Below are positions 33,553 through 43,500 of a stretch of 64,000 nucleotides of DNA, piece after piece. Every line of letters starts with the position of its first letter. Within the stretch, counting starts at the first letter, position 1. Made by a program: the position numbers and the translations under genes. The stretch is from positions 853,501 through 917,500 of the forward strand of contig JACEVL010000154.1 of NCBI GenBank assembly GCA_020284085.1, in the 5' to 3' direction. The DNA is from Aporrectodea caliginosa (taxonomy: Eukaryota; Annelida; Clitellata; Crassiclitellata; Lumbricidae). Under the pieces are notes generated by a model. That model made no database searches, was not told the DNA's origin, and saw only the letters and a list, made by a program, of their open reading frames with translations.

Positions 33553-33609
33553 ATGAATGAATGAATGAATGAATGGAGCTTGGTCCAGACTCCAGAGACT
33601 CTGAACATC

Positions 33610-34820
33610 TGTCAACAGTTGACTGCACTCTGATGCTGCATTAAAGGACAGTCAGGTATTAAAAAGAATTGTTGGAAAGCTGATATTAGCATAAAATTAA
33701 CTTGAATATTCATCCTCTAACCAGTTACCATAAGCAACCAATCGGCGACCAGTAATAGATGAAGCAGAGATACACAAGGATCTGAGATAAGATGGAGCAC
33801 TAGGTAATTTTGTATAAGAGTTAGAATCTTATGCTTGATGCGTTGAGACATATTTCACGAGTGCAGAGTGTCTCATAAGTAGGTGAAGATATGGCCAAAT
33901 TTTGTGATGCTGCCGAAAAGATGAGCAGATGCATTTAGAACCTAGTGCAATTTCGAGATAAGAGAGGAGCCCATTCTGGAGAAAAAAGCATTGCCAAGGT
34001 TGATTCTAGAGGAGACAAAGGTGTGGATCAGTACAGAGGCAGCTTGTATGGTAAGTACTCAGTGCACATTGTAGATCTGACGAAGATGATAATAACAAAA
34101 TCGACAGACATTGTTTACGTGATTGCGAAGCATTAGCTCTTTATCAAGGATAATGCCCAAATCTCTCACAAAGTTGAAAATGTGACATCTGGAAAAGATC
34201 GACAAAAGGCCAGAAAATCAAATTTGGAGATTTGGACATGGCTTCCAAGCCAAATAAATTGAGTCTTATCATAATTCAACTGAAGGCCGTTTTAAGACAT
34301 CCAAACATAGCAGCAGCAGCAGCCGGGCAATGAACATAAGCCTGGGTATCATCAGCATACTGATGTGCGGCAATCCCCTTTTCATGGAAGCCAGATCAGC
34401 AGTATAAAGATGGGGTGGGGGTAAGACAGAACCATGAGGAACATCAAAGAGTATAGGGGACCAGGGAGAACATTTGGACACAAAAATAACTGCCTGTGAG
34501 CTAGCCGAGAGAAAAAAACGAATCCTTCGAAGCTGAAGTCCCAAGATACTAAAGGAGGTCTCCAGGCTCTGCAGTAGAATCAAGTGATCTACAGTGTCAA
34601 AAGCAGGGCTGACATTGGAAAGAGCAAGAAGTGTCACATGGCTGTGGTCAAAGGTCTTAATCACTTCAGTAATGAAGTGTCTCCATAGAATGGCACCTTC
34701 GGAATCTCGATCGGTGAGGAGGTAATAGGGAGTTAGATTCCAAGTAAGACATAACTTAGGATAAAACACCTCTTTAAAATATTTGTGATAGGTAGGACAA
34801 ATTTGAGATCGGCAGGCCAT
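33610..34820 (-). pseudogene. LINE E remnant, RT region, minus strand
   Basis: The frame 34820-34269 contains VTLLALSNVSPAFDTVDHLI, then LLQSLETSFSILGLQLRRI and DVPHGSVLPP, i.e. decayed boxes A and B of a CR1/L2-like RT (LLDLSAAFDTVDH, GVPQGSVLGP). The catalytic YADD region is degenerate. The trail continues with interruptions toward 33620. Confidence 0.65.
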
Positions 34821-34849
34821 GACGTCAGGATCAAGTACAATGACCTTTT

Positions 34850-35475
34850 TTTTGGGAGTTGACCTTCACTCACAGAAGTACAGCATAATACCGATTGATC
34901 AGTCGCAGGTCATGTTGTTGTCTCTATTTGATGTCTCTGTTGCCTTTGATATGGTCAATCATGAAATCCTCCTACAGAGCCTTGAGACCTCGTGTGGTCT
35001 TAGGGGCACCTCCCTCCTTAAGTTTCGATCTTACCTTACGTGCCGCACAGAAATGATAATTTCAGGTGACTCTAGAGCACCATGGGTTACGATCAAATTT
35101 GGTGTTCCTCAAGAATCAGTACTTGACCCTCTCTACTATATACAGCAGACATCTCCTGTCTTTTTGCAAAACACCTAGCTACTGACCACCTTTATGCTGA
35201 TGATGTTCAGGCATGTGTTCATAGCTCCCCAACTGCTCAGCTCTTCCTCATTGATGCTCTTTCTAAGGACCTTCGCGCATGGATGTTTTCACACCGGCTC
35301 TCCTTGAACCCAACTTAGACCAAATTGATCTGGTTTGGCACCCACCAGCAACTTGCTATTCCATTTTGGACGAAAGTTTTCCTTCCTATGTCTTTTCAAC
35401 CTCTTTTCATAACCTGGGTTCACTCTTGATAGCACTCTCCTCTGACCACATTACTGATCTCACCCACTCCTGCGG
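34850..35475 (+). pseudogene. LINE E-like remnant, RT region, plus strand
   Basis: Broken frames give MLLSLFDVSVAFDMVNHEIL, LLKFRSYLTCRTEMI and GVPQESVLDP. After a frameshift they give HLYADDVQ and SLNPT.TKLIWFG-like residues at 35190-35340. It covers the same RT region as the minus-strand copy to its left, so the two are separate copies lying head to head. It ends before the island at 35480. Confidence 0.65.
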
Positions 35476-35479
35476 GGGT

Positions 35480-35785
35480 CCATAGTGTAGTGGTAACATC
35501 AGTGGCGTGAAGAGCAGTAGGTAGCGGGATAGTAGAAGTCAAAAGGCCGAAGCTGGCGCAGGGAGCCGGCGCAGGGAGCCAATAAATGATCGATTTGCGA
35601 TTCGAGGCTTGCAGGCTAACCAGCCTGTATTCTGATTCAGGCTTTTGTGTATAGCCGGAGCTGGCGCAATATAAATCACCCATTTACGATACGAGGCATC
35701 GCCGGAGCCAGCGCAGGTGCTATATAAATGATCGATTTACGATCCGAGGCTTGCAGGCTAACCAGACTGTATTTTAACATTTGGC
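35480..35785. repeat. Diverged tandem repeat at the start of the 35.5-37.5 kb island
   Basis: Three units share ggag(c)tggcgca, aaatgatcgattt(g/a)cgat and cgaggcttgcaggctaacca, at about 35572-35636, 35655-35695 and 35701-35776. The first bases (gggtccatagtgtagtggta) resemble a tRNA box A, but no box B follows. Confidence 0.55.
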
Positions 35786-35858
35786 TGGCCAGTTCTATTT
35801 TGCACTCAAAGAATATTACAAAATAATCAATTGAATAAATATATAGATTAATATATAC

Positions 35859-36812
35859 TAGGGCTGCATTTCGATTAATTTTTTTAATCGCGATTAATCG
35901 CACGATTAAAAAAATTAACGCAAAATTAACGCGATTAATTGCACATTCATTGAATTTTTTAATGTTTAGTTTTAAGGGTCTAGAATTCAAATAATTCAAT
36001 CAAAATTCTAAAACAAGTGTCTCAATCTTTAACTTTAGCAGTCTGGGATGCCCTCTTTTTAGTGAAAATAGTCCCGTATAGACAGGGAACACGTTCGGAA
36101 GGAACACTTGTGGACGCAGAAGCTAGATATTTCCTTGCTACAGAAGCTAGGACTTTGTTGGCTATAGCTTGCTCCTTCGACCACTGCAGTGGACAAGAAT
36201 CCACGTCATTCTCCAGCGCATCTTTGTAGTGAAGAAGTGCATCTGAATTTGATTTTGCCCGAGAAATCAACGGTTTATCATCATCATCAGATGAAAATTC
36301 ACCGTCCTTCGATTTTCCGAGCCACATGTAAGAACTAAGAAGGCATTGGCAAAACAACGACGAATTACTCCGGTAGTAGGCTATAGAAATCCTCGGTTGC
36401 AGTAGGCCTATCGACCACTACTTTCTCAGTTTTAAATCTAAAGTGTTCATTCATAACTATTTTACGTATTTTCTTTTCAATGTTCGACACAAATCAACTT
36501 TAATTTTTTTAATCGACGCGTGTCTTTGATGTCAACAAACGAATGAAAAGAACAAGCACCGGAGGACCGAATGAGTGCATGTGGGAGAGAGAGTAGGCCT
36601 AGTGCCGAGTGACTCAACAGAATTGGACGATAATCGATAACAGATTATTTGAGAAATATTGATTATAAGAACTTACATTTTTTATTAGACTTTTTATTTG
36701 AGATTTTTTATCAAGGCATTTTTAACGCGTTAATTTTGCGTTAAAATAATTAATCGCAAAATCTTTTAACGCGTTAATCGCGGGCGTTAACGGCGATTAA
36801 CGCGCAGCCCTA
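35859..36812 (-). mobile_element. hAT element, internally deleted, with transposase C-terminus
   Basis: The ends are TAGGGCTGC and GCAGCCCTA, followed inward by attaatcgcgattaatcg-type words. The 8-bp target duplication atatatac is exact (35851-35858, 36813-36820). The minus strand retains the dimerisation region of a hAT transposase (see 36022-36357). Confidence 0.9.
36022..36357 (-). pseudogene. hAT transposase C-terminal fragment
   Basis: Minus-strand residues DSCPLQWSKEQAIANKVLAS, ARKYLASASTSVPSERV and FTKKRASQTAKVKD follow the hAT C-terminal pattern (SPLxWWK...LAxxARxYLxIPATSVPSERxFSxAGxIxTxKRxxL). The conserved second W is S here. The zinc finger and the RNase-H-like catalytic region are missing, so it is inactive. 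Confidence 0.85.
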
Positions 36813-36827
36813 ATATATACATGCAAA

Positions 36828-37088
36828 ATGACAGGGAAAAATTCTTGCAAATATCTTTCAATCGGTAAAACAACTTTCTGCTCTCGTAGGTGCATCGGGC
36901 AGTATTGTTTTACTCACCTATCTCTGTTGCGTAATGGTGGTGGAACTAAACCATGCGCTAGATGTGGTAGGGGCATTAAAACGCGAGTAATAGATTTCTG
37001 CATGGATTGTGGCTATTACACCGCTAAATTTAAGCTTGTTCGTGAGTTTCGAGAAGAGTGCAAACGACTTTCATCAATCACAATTTGA
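36828..37088 (+). CDS. Small cysteine-rich protein, two putative zinc modules (unrecognised)
   Basis: The 86-residue intact frame starts 8 bases after the target duplication of the hAT element. The first half has C7, C18, C22, C27 and H30 (FCSRRCIGQYCFTH). The second has CxxC pairs at 43/46 (CARCG) and 58/61 (CMDCG), as in a zinc ribbon. No transposon protein in this window resembles it. Before the hAT insertion its upstream sequence held the 18-mer aatcaattgaataaatat (35825-35842). The same 18-mer lies upstream of the next ORF (37201-37218), so the two may have shared a promoter type. Function unknown; the zinc-binding role is inference from spacing. Confidence 0.4.
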   Translation: MTGKNSCKYLSIGKTTFCSRRCIGQYCFTHLSLLRNGGGTKPCARCGRGIKTRVIDFCMDCGYYTAKFKLVREFREECKRLSSITI

Positions 37089-37270
37089 ATATCAATTGAA
37101 CAAATGATTTGGTTTATGTATGAACTGTGAACATGATATTATCAGATCAAGAAAATATAATAAATTTTAAATAAAGTGAAGGAAACAATAATATTTAAAA
37201 AATCAATTGAATAAATATTTTGTATAATATATTAAGATTTTGTTATTAACCAAACACAAAAATATTTTGG

Positions 37271-37489
37271 ATGGCAAAAAACATTGACCCGCTGCTATTT
37301 AAAGGCGCTCCACTACCACCTATTCTACTACAGAAAGAGTTCGCCAACAAGTTTTTGAGAGATTACCGCACAGTGGTACCTCTTGATCATGGATTAGAGA
37401 GCGATCCACTTTCGTACTTGAGTGCAATGGAATCTAGCATTGAGACCCTTATAAATAAAGACCTGAGTGGAGTTATTAGAAAGTTATGA
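37271..37489 (+). CDS. Small hypothetical ORF following the cysteine-rich ORF
   Basis: 72 residues, intact, starting MAKNIDPLLFKGAPLPPILL and ending in a leucine- and charge-containing helix (ESSIETLINKDLSGVIRKL). It has no cysteines, membrane segment or known motif. It is preceded by the 18-mer aatcaattgaataaatat also found upstream of the neighbour, and by a tataatatatt stretch. It ends where LINE sequence begins at about 37495, so it could be the truncated N-terminal part of a longer protein. Confidence 0.3.
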   Translation: MAKNIDPLLFKGAPLPPILLQKEFANKFLRDYRTVVPLDHGLESDPLSYLSAMESSIETLINKDLSGVIRKL

Positions 37490-37494
37490 AGTAA

Positions 37495-38600
37495 TATCAG
37501 CCGTGAACAGAATGAAAAGAAGGGGTCCTAGGACAGAGCCCTGTGGAACTCATAAAAGAACTGGAACCCATTTAGACCTGGAGTTTCCAGATATGATCAT
37601 CTGAGCGTACTCAGATGATCATATCAGGAAACTCCAGGTCTAAATGGGTTCCAGTAAGCTGATCAGATAGGTAGGAACGAAGTCAAAGGAGAGGAATTCC
37701 TTTGAGACCATAAGAAGATTCAAGGCGTTGACGCAAAATTCCATGTCAAAAGGTGATGAGACATCAAAGAGAGCAGGTAGCGAAACTTAGGACTTGCCAA
37801 TAGCTGAATAGGTGTCAGACAACATGGAAAGCAGAAGCTTTTCAGTTGAGTGGTTGGCCTGAAATCCAGATTGGTGAGAAAGGAGAGGGCCAGATGACTA
37901 CGGGAGGATCTGGATGGACACTAGATGTTCAGGGTTTTTGGAGAGAAAGGACAGGTTGGAGATGGGACGAAAGTTTTTGCAGAGATTTTGGTCAAGATCA
38001 GGCTTCTTAAGTGCTAGAAAAACCAAGGTGCGTTTTTGTGAAGCAGGGATGCAGCCCTCAGCTGGGGATCTATTGAAGAGATAGGGGAAGAAAGGAGCAA
38101 GATCATCAAGTAAATGAACATAATAATAAAGGGGGAGGGTCCAATTCATATGATCTAAGATTAACAGATGTGAAAACTGTTCGAATATCCATAAGAGACT
38201 TAAAGCCATAAAGTACAGAAGACGTAGAAGAAAACGCCTGTAGAGGTTCTGAGAGAAGTGATCATCATGTTTAGCATATCCAGGAACTCGTCGGCGGAAA
38301 AAGCTGGAGTCTCCAGAAGTTGAGATGGCCGACCTAGAAGGCTGGAGATGGTAGACCTGAGTCGACGAGGTTTTTTTTCATTATGCGGGACAAGTTGTTC
38401 CCAGTGAGGTGCTTTATAAATGTTTGAATATAATGTAGAGCAGTTGGCCAAGTCCGAGAGGTCTCCACAGAGACAACCATTTGATAGGCCAGCCTCAAAG
38501 GCAGCCTGATCCAGATTGCTCCAACCGCGCATGCGTTGCATGCTGAATGTGAAGATGGGGGAGGAGACTGTGTAAACCGAAACACAAGCACCTAAGCACA
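37495..38600 (-). pseudogene. L2/CR1-like LINE remnant, minus strand
   Basis: Decayed minus-strand frames include LKKPDLDQNLCKNFRPISNL followed by SFLSKN (RT start, LKKPxLDxxxxxNYRPVSNLxFLSK). Upstream lies the linker region with SADEFLDMLNMMITSLR. The piece toward 37500 holds the RT core and is disrupted by the hairpin at 37560-37655. Confidence 0.7.
37560..37655. repeat. 46-bp-arm near-perfect palindrome
   Basis: Arm 37560-37605 (starting ACTGGAACCCATTTAGACCT) is the reverse complement of 37610-37655 with a single mismatch; the loop is cgta. It lies within LINE remnant sequence. The arm is part of the LINE (SKWVPV-like coding on the minus strand), so a local inverted duplication of LINE sequence is likely. 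Confidence 0.95.
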
Positions 38601-38639
38601 CACATAGTTACATACTCCCACATAAACCCTGAAAACCTT

Positions 38640-39350
38640 GTTTCTATTGTCCGTCATAAGGTCTGCTGTTACCAAAAACATGCTCTCATGTGTGTTATCT
38701 GCTCCCGCCACGATTATGCCAACTCTGTGTTGGCAAGCATATGAGATCTTGAAGTCAACAGGTTTCAACGCATCATAAATTAATTATCTGACTCGCATGG
38801 TGCTGTGTGCTTCTTCTCATCCAAACTCTATAACTCTGATCGGTCATCTGCATTGGCTTCCTGTAGAATTCAGAAAAGATTTAAGCTGACGTATAAAACA
38901 CAACGAGCACCCCTTACAAGTGAGTAAATAAGTATATATGCTTTATTTTACCAGCTGACAAAGATGCACTCTGGTGCACTTACTTGTAAGATAACAATTA
39001 ATACAGATACAACATCCTAACCAGACAGTTTTCCTCATAAGGTTATCAACTTTGGGCAATATTCGGTCATGCGCTCTTGGGCTGTCTAAGGACATAGACT
39101 GTTTTATTTTTTGGTGGCACTAACATTTTCTCTTTTGGTGGCAGTTACACTCTGCCACTTAGTCTGTGATCTTCTTGTATGTCTTTGGTTGAGCCTGCAA
39201 TGTGGGATTTTTATGGGCTCTTGTGTATTCCATGTTGCTGCCTCAAAGGAATGGAACCAACTACCAATGATGCTCGAACTCTTTCTTTTCCTGCAAATTT
39301 TTAGTTCAGAGGTGAAGAACCTTTTTAAGGGTATGTGCCAAATCGTTTTA
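38640..39350 (+). pseudogene. L2-like LINE C-terminal remnant, plus strand, interrupted
   Basis: Decayed frames give ITLIGHLHWLPVEFRK (compare ITPVLKSLHWLPI) at about 38830-38880. After an interruption at about 38918-39060 they give VAASKEWNQLPMMLEL at 39230-39285. The interrupting piece has inverted ends (cttacaagtgagta / cacttacttgtaag) and on its minus strand resembles a LINE B tail (aataaagcatatatacttat). Confidence 0.55.
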
Positions 39351-39429
39351 AAAAATCGTTTTAAAAACTGCCGTGAAATGCCCCTCGCAAGTTTGCACAG
39401 TTATATGATTGTTTTTTTCATATACATTT

Positions 39430-40250
39430 AATTTGACAAAGTGAAAAAAATGAATTAAGAGACATTATTTTAAAGATGTTTTTGGAAAGGCCCGTGTTAA
39501 AATCCTTCACAAAAGAAATTGTTACTTGGATTTAACATGAAATTTAATATAAACTTGCAACTTCATTAATGTATGAGTCAATTGAGTCATACAGGGCTAG
39601 ACAGAAATGGAAACTGGTCTGGAGATTTTATTTTGGCATATAAACACAGTAAATGAAATATTATATAATATGATATATGTATCCACATAATTGTGAAATC
39701 TTCGCCTAGGAAAGGTGATCTTTACGACAGATCACAGAATTTTGGCATTTCGCCAGTACGCTCACCACATCTTCTTGACTTCTGTTTATTTTCTAGGATG
39801 CACACTGGTTTTCTACTTGCTTTGTATCTCACCATTTCAACAAATCACTGCATGAATCCAATTTTTACTGACTGATGTGACGTCACTGCATGTCTGGTGC
39901 ATAGGCGTGTGTAGGTCATGACTCAAAGTGGATTCCTAGAGTGATTGTGTATTGCAAAGTTTTAAATTTGAAGTACATTCTGAATTCAAGGTGCCCAAGC
40001 GTTTGTGTGAGTGCCACTCTGAGCATGCGTGTCATCAGTTCGCCACCTCTATTCTAGTTAATGCACGGCACAGGATGCTGTGCACACAGCATTAAGACTG
40101 TAAGAACTGTGTCAAATCGGCTCACTTTTCAAGCAAGATGTTTGCTTCAAATGTCGCTTTTGACATAAGCAATGACAAATATGCTCAGAATTTAAATTTA
40201 GGTGCAAACAGTGCTCAGTATTATCTGCAAGGATCATGATATGTACACAT
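39430..40250. other. Unassigned intronic sequence
   Basis: No reliable coding frame, element end or tandem array recognised. Confidence 0.4.
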
Positions 40251-40254
40251 TGTA

Positions 40255-40500
40255 CAGGGTATGCCCTGGAGCATCAGAAAAGTGTTGGGTTCTCTTCCGT
40301 TTTTAGTTGCTGGTCCAAAGTATTTGAATTCATTACCCAATTCAGTATGCTTTGTCGATTCCTTGATGTCATTCAGGTCCAAACTTAAAAACTCATCTCT
40401 TTCAGCTTGTATACCCACCATAGCCTGGCTTCTGGTTCCCTGATCTTTTAGATTTCGATCTGGCTTCTTCCGTGGATTAAAATTTTTTTATTGCGACTTT
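40255..40500 (+). pseudogene. LINE 3' end fragment
   Basis: The short frame has FLVAGPKYLNSLPNSV and FRSKLKN, the C-terminal AGPxxWNSLP...FKxxLK signature of L2/CR1-like LINEs, followed by a short UTR. It lies just before LINE A. Confidence 0.55.
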
Positions 40501-40504
40501 ACTC

Positions 40505-43500
40505 TATTGCTGCCAGTAAGAATTTTTCGTTTTACTTTGACCAGTTTTCAATGCAACAGTGACTTTATTTCTTCACCTAAGCTGGCTAAAGGAAGGTCGT
40601 AATATTGAGGAATATATTCTAGTTCATCAGGAAGGTTTTTATTCGCTAACTGGTGGATTATTTCCTTTCACGTGAGAGTCAGCGGGAGCTAGTGGACGTG
40701 CAGAGCGCTCTTCTCATCATCTTTCCTAAATCTCGTCGTCTCCTTTGACATGGCAAAGTCAAACTTTTTCTGGTCTACTCTTCTCAACAACGTGAGTCCG
40801 TTCCATTATTTTTCGCCACATTTAAACTAATATCCTGCACAATATTCGTCCAGCATCATGCACCCTTTGTTTAACTTTTCATCCCAGCCAGCCATCATCC
40901 TCTCCATATTCAAGCGCCTACCATGATTCTGTCAATCATCCTCCTCCTCATCAGCCTTAGGTGCCAAACTGCATACCATATCCAGTTTCACCCCTCCAAT
41001 CCCTCCATGACCTACATACCGTTCACACCCAGCCATCAAAACCCCGCCTCTTTTGATACCGCAACACGACAAAATGGCCACATGTCCTACACCCCGCTAC
41101 CGTTTTTCTTAACAGTCGGTCGCAAAAGACCATTCCAGCACCTGATCCACAATAGGTTTTTCATCATGTTAATCCTACTTTCTGGTGACACACACGTAAA
41201 TCCTGGACCAATTATTAAGTATTCCGCTTCTCTTCCTCCTCCTCCTCCTCCTTCTGTTGCAACTACTGCTGCTGCTCCTCCTCCTCCTTTGCCTCATTCT
41301 GCCGCTACTGTTGCTGCTGCTGCCCCTACACCGCCTCCTCCTCCTCTTCCTCCTCCCCTTCCTCCTCCTCATCCTACTCTTCCGCTTCATACACCATCTC
41401 AGAAAATAAACAAAACCAGCTTTGTACTCTGCAGCTTAAACGTTCGATCATTACTTCACCCGACACACTCAGCAGAAATTAACGATTTGGCAACCTCCAC
41501 TCACCCTCCAGACTTATTTGCCTTGACTGAAACATGGTTTAACTCAAGCACAACCAATGCCCAATATCAAGACTGTTTACCTTCTGGCTATCATCTCCAC
41601 AGCACACCTCGTCCCTCAAAATCGACAACCGGTACGAACACCACTGGTGGAGGCATCGCTTTTTTGACCCGAGAACCTTCCACCGTCCTTGACTCACCTG
41701 GCTACTGTTTTCGTTCTTTTGAATGCGCCTCAATCACCCTAAAACTCCCGAACACAATCCTAACCATTTTCAATGTCTACCGCCCTCCTTCCTCCTCCTC
41801 ATACTCAAGTCCTGCATCCGTCTTCTTGCAAGAATTCACAACTTTACTCTCCATCGCTGCCACAACGCCTCATGAATTTCTGATCACAGGTGACTTTAAC
41901 ATACATGTCGACAATCCATCTGACTCATTTGCATCCGAATTCCTCACGCTCTTGTCATCTACTAACTTGATCCAACATGTCAACTTCCCCACCCACTGTC
42001 ACAACCACACACTCGACCTCATCATCACTTCATCTCTCTCTAAGTTATCGCCAGACATCTCTTTCTCTTTTGATACACCTTCCGATCATTACCCCATTTT
42101 TACACGTCTCAACATACTTCCTACTCCACATCCAGAACCCATCCCTCATTCATTTCGCCGCATCAACTCCATAAACATTGAAACCTTCTTGCAAGATCTC
42201 TCCTCTTCAGACCTCGTTCTAAATCCTCCATCCACTCTTGATGACCTACTGTCTTCCTACAACACCACCCTCTCCATGCTCCTTGACAAGCACGCTCCTA
42301 TTATCACCAAATCAGGCTCCCACTCTAACAACCCTTGGTATAATTCCTACCTCCAGGCTTTCAAATCTTTCCGTCGACGCCTTGAGCGCACTTACAAACG
42401 AACCCGTGATCCTCAAGTGCTCTCTTCCCTAAAAAGAGCAACAAATAAATATCATCACCTTCTGGCTGCGGCTAAAAAGAAGTTTTACTCCTCACTAGTT
42501 CACTCCCGATCCTCCAATCCTCGCCTTCTTTGGAAAACCATAAACCAACTGCTACATCGGAACTCCGCCAGCCCACTTCCAAACTCTCTTCCATCTTCTT
42601 CAATAGCCGAGTCATTCTGTTCCTTCTTCTCAGGAAAAGTTGCTACTCTCCGTCTCTCTCTCCAATCACTCCTTTCTAAGACCACCAACGATTCACCTGC
42701 AGGTACATCTTCGTCTACTCATGACTCTCCACCTTCCCCACCTCAATCGTCATTATCTGTCTTCCACCCAACATCAGAGACTGAAGTATCCAATTTATTA
42801 CAATCTCTCCCGAACAAGCAGTGCGAACTTGACCCTATACCTACCTCCTTACTGAAAGACTGTGCATCTATCCTTGTTCCCATAATTACCAAAATAATCA
42901 ACATCTCCCTATCTACTGGAAATTTTCCCCTCCTCTTCAAACACTCTTTAGTCACTCCACTCCTCAAGAAACCATCCCTTGACCAAGAAAACCTTTCCAA
43001 CTACCGACCTGTTTCCAACCTGTCATTCATCTCTAAACTAACTGAGCGCATAGTCCTGTCTCGGATAAATGACTACCTGACTTCAAACTCACTCCTTAAC
43101 CCACACCAGTCTGGTTTTACCAAGCGGCACTCAACCGAAACCCTTCTCACTTCCCTCTACAATAAACTTGTCTCTGCCATCTCTCATCAAGAAATCTCCT
43201 GTCTCTGCCTTCTTGACATTTCTGCAGCCTTTGACACCATCGACCACAACATATTACTCCAAAGACTGTCTTCCTGGTTCGGTTTTACTGACACTGTTCT
43301 CCTCTGGATTCAGTCCTATCTGTCTTCCCGCTCTTTCTCCGTTAAAACATCCAAAACCACATCTCAAGCATGTCCTCTCACCAGTGGTGTTCCGCAAGGT
43401 TCTGTTCTCGGGCCTCTATTGTTCATCCTTTACACTACTCCACTCAGCTCACTCATCAAAGCATCCTCGGTTGACCATCACCTATACGCTGACGACACCC

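Noticed and set aside
35477..35550. tRNA-derived SINE head at the start of the 35.5-kb island
   Set aside because: A box A-like word is present but no box B is found within the usual distance.
41175..41390. Arginine-rich minus-strand ORF
   Set aside because: Shadow of the proline-rich (cct)n segment of the LINE A ORF.
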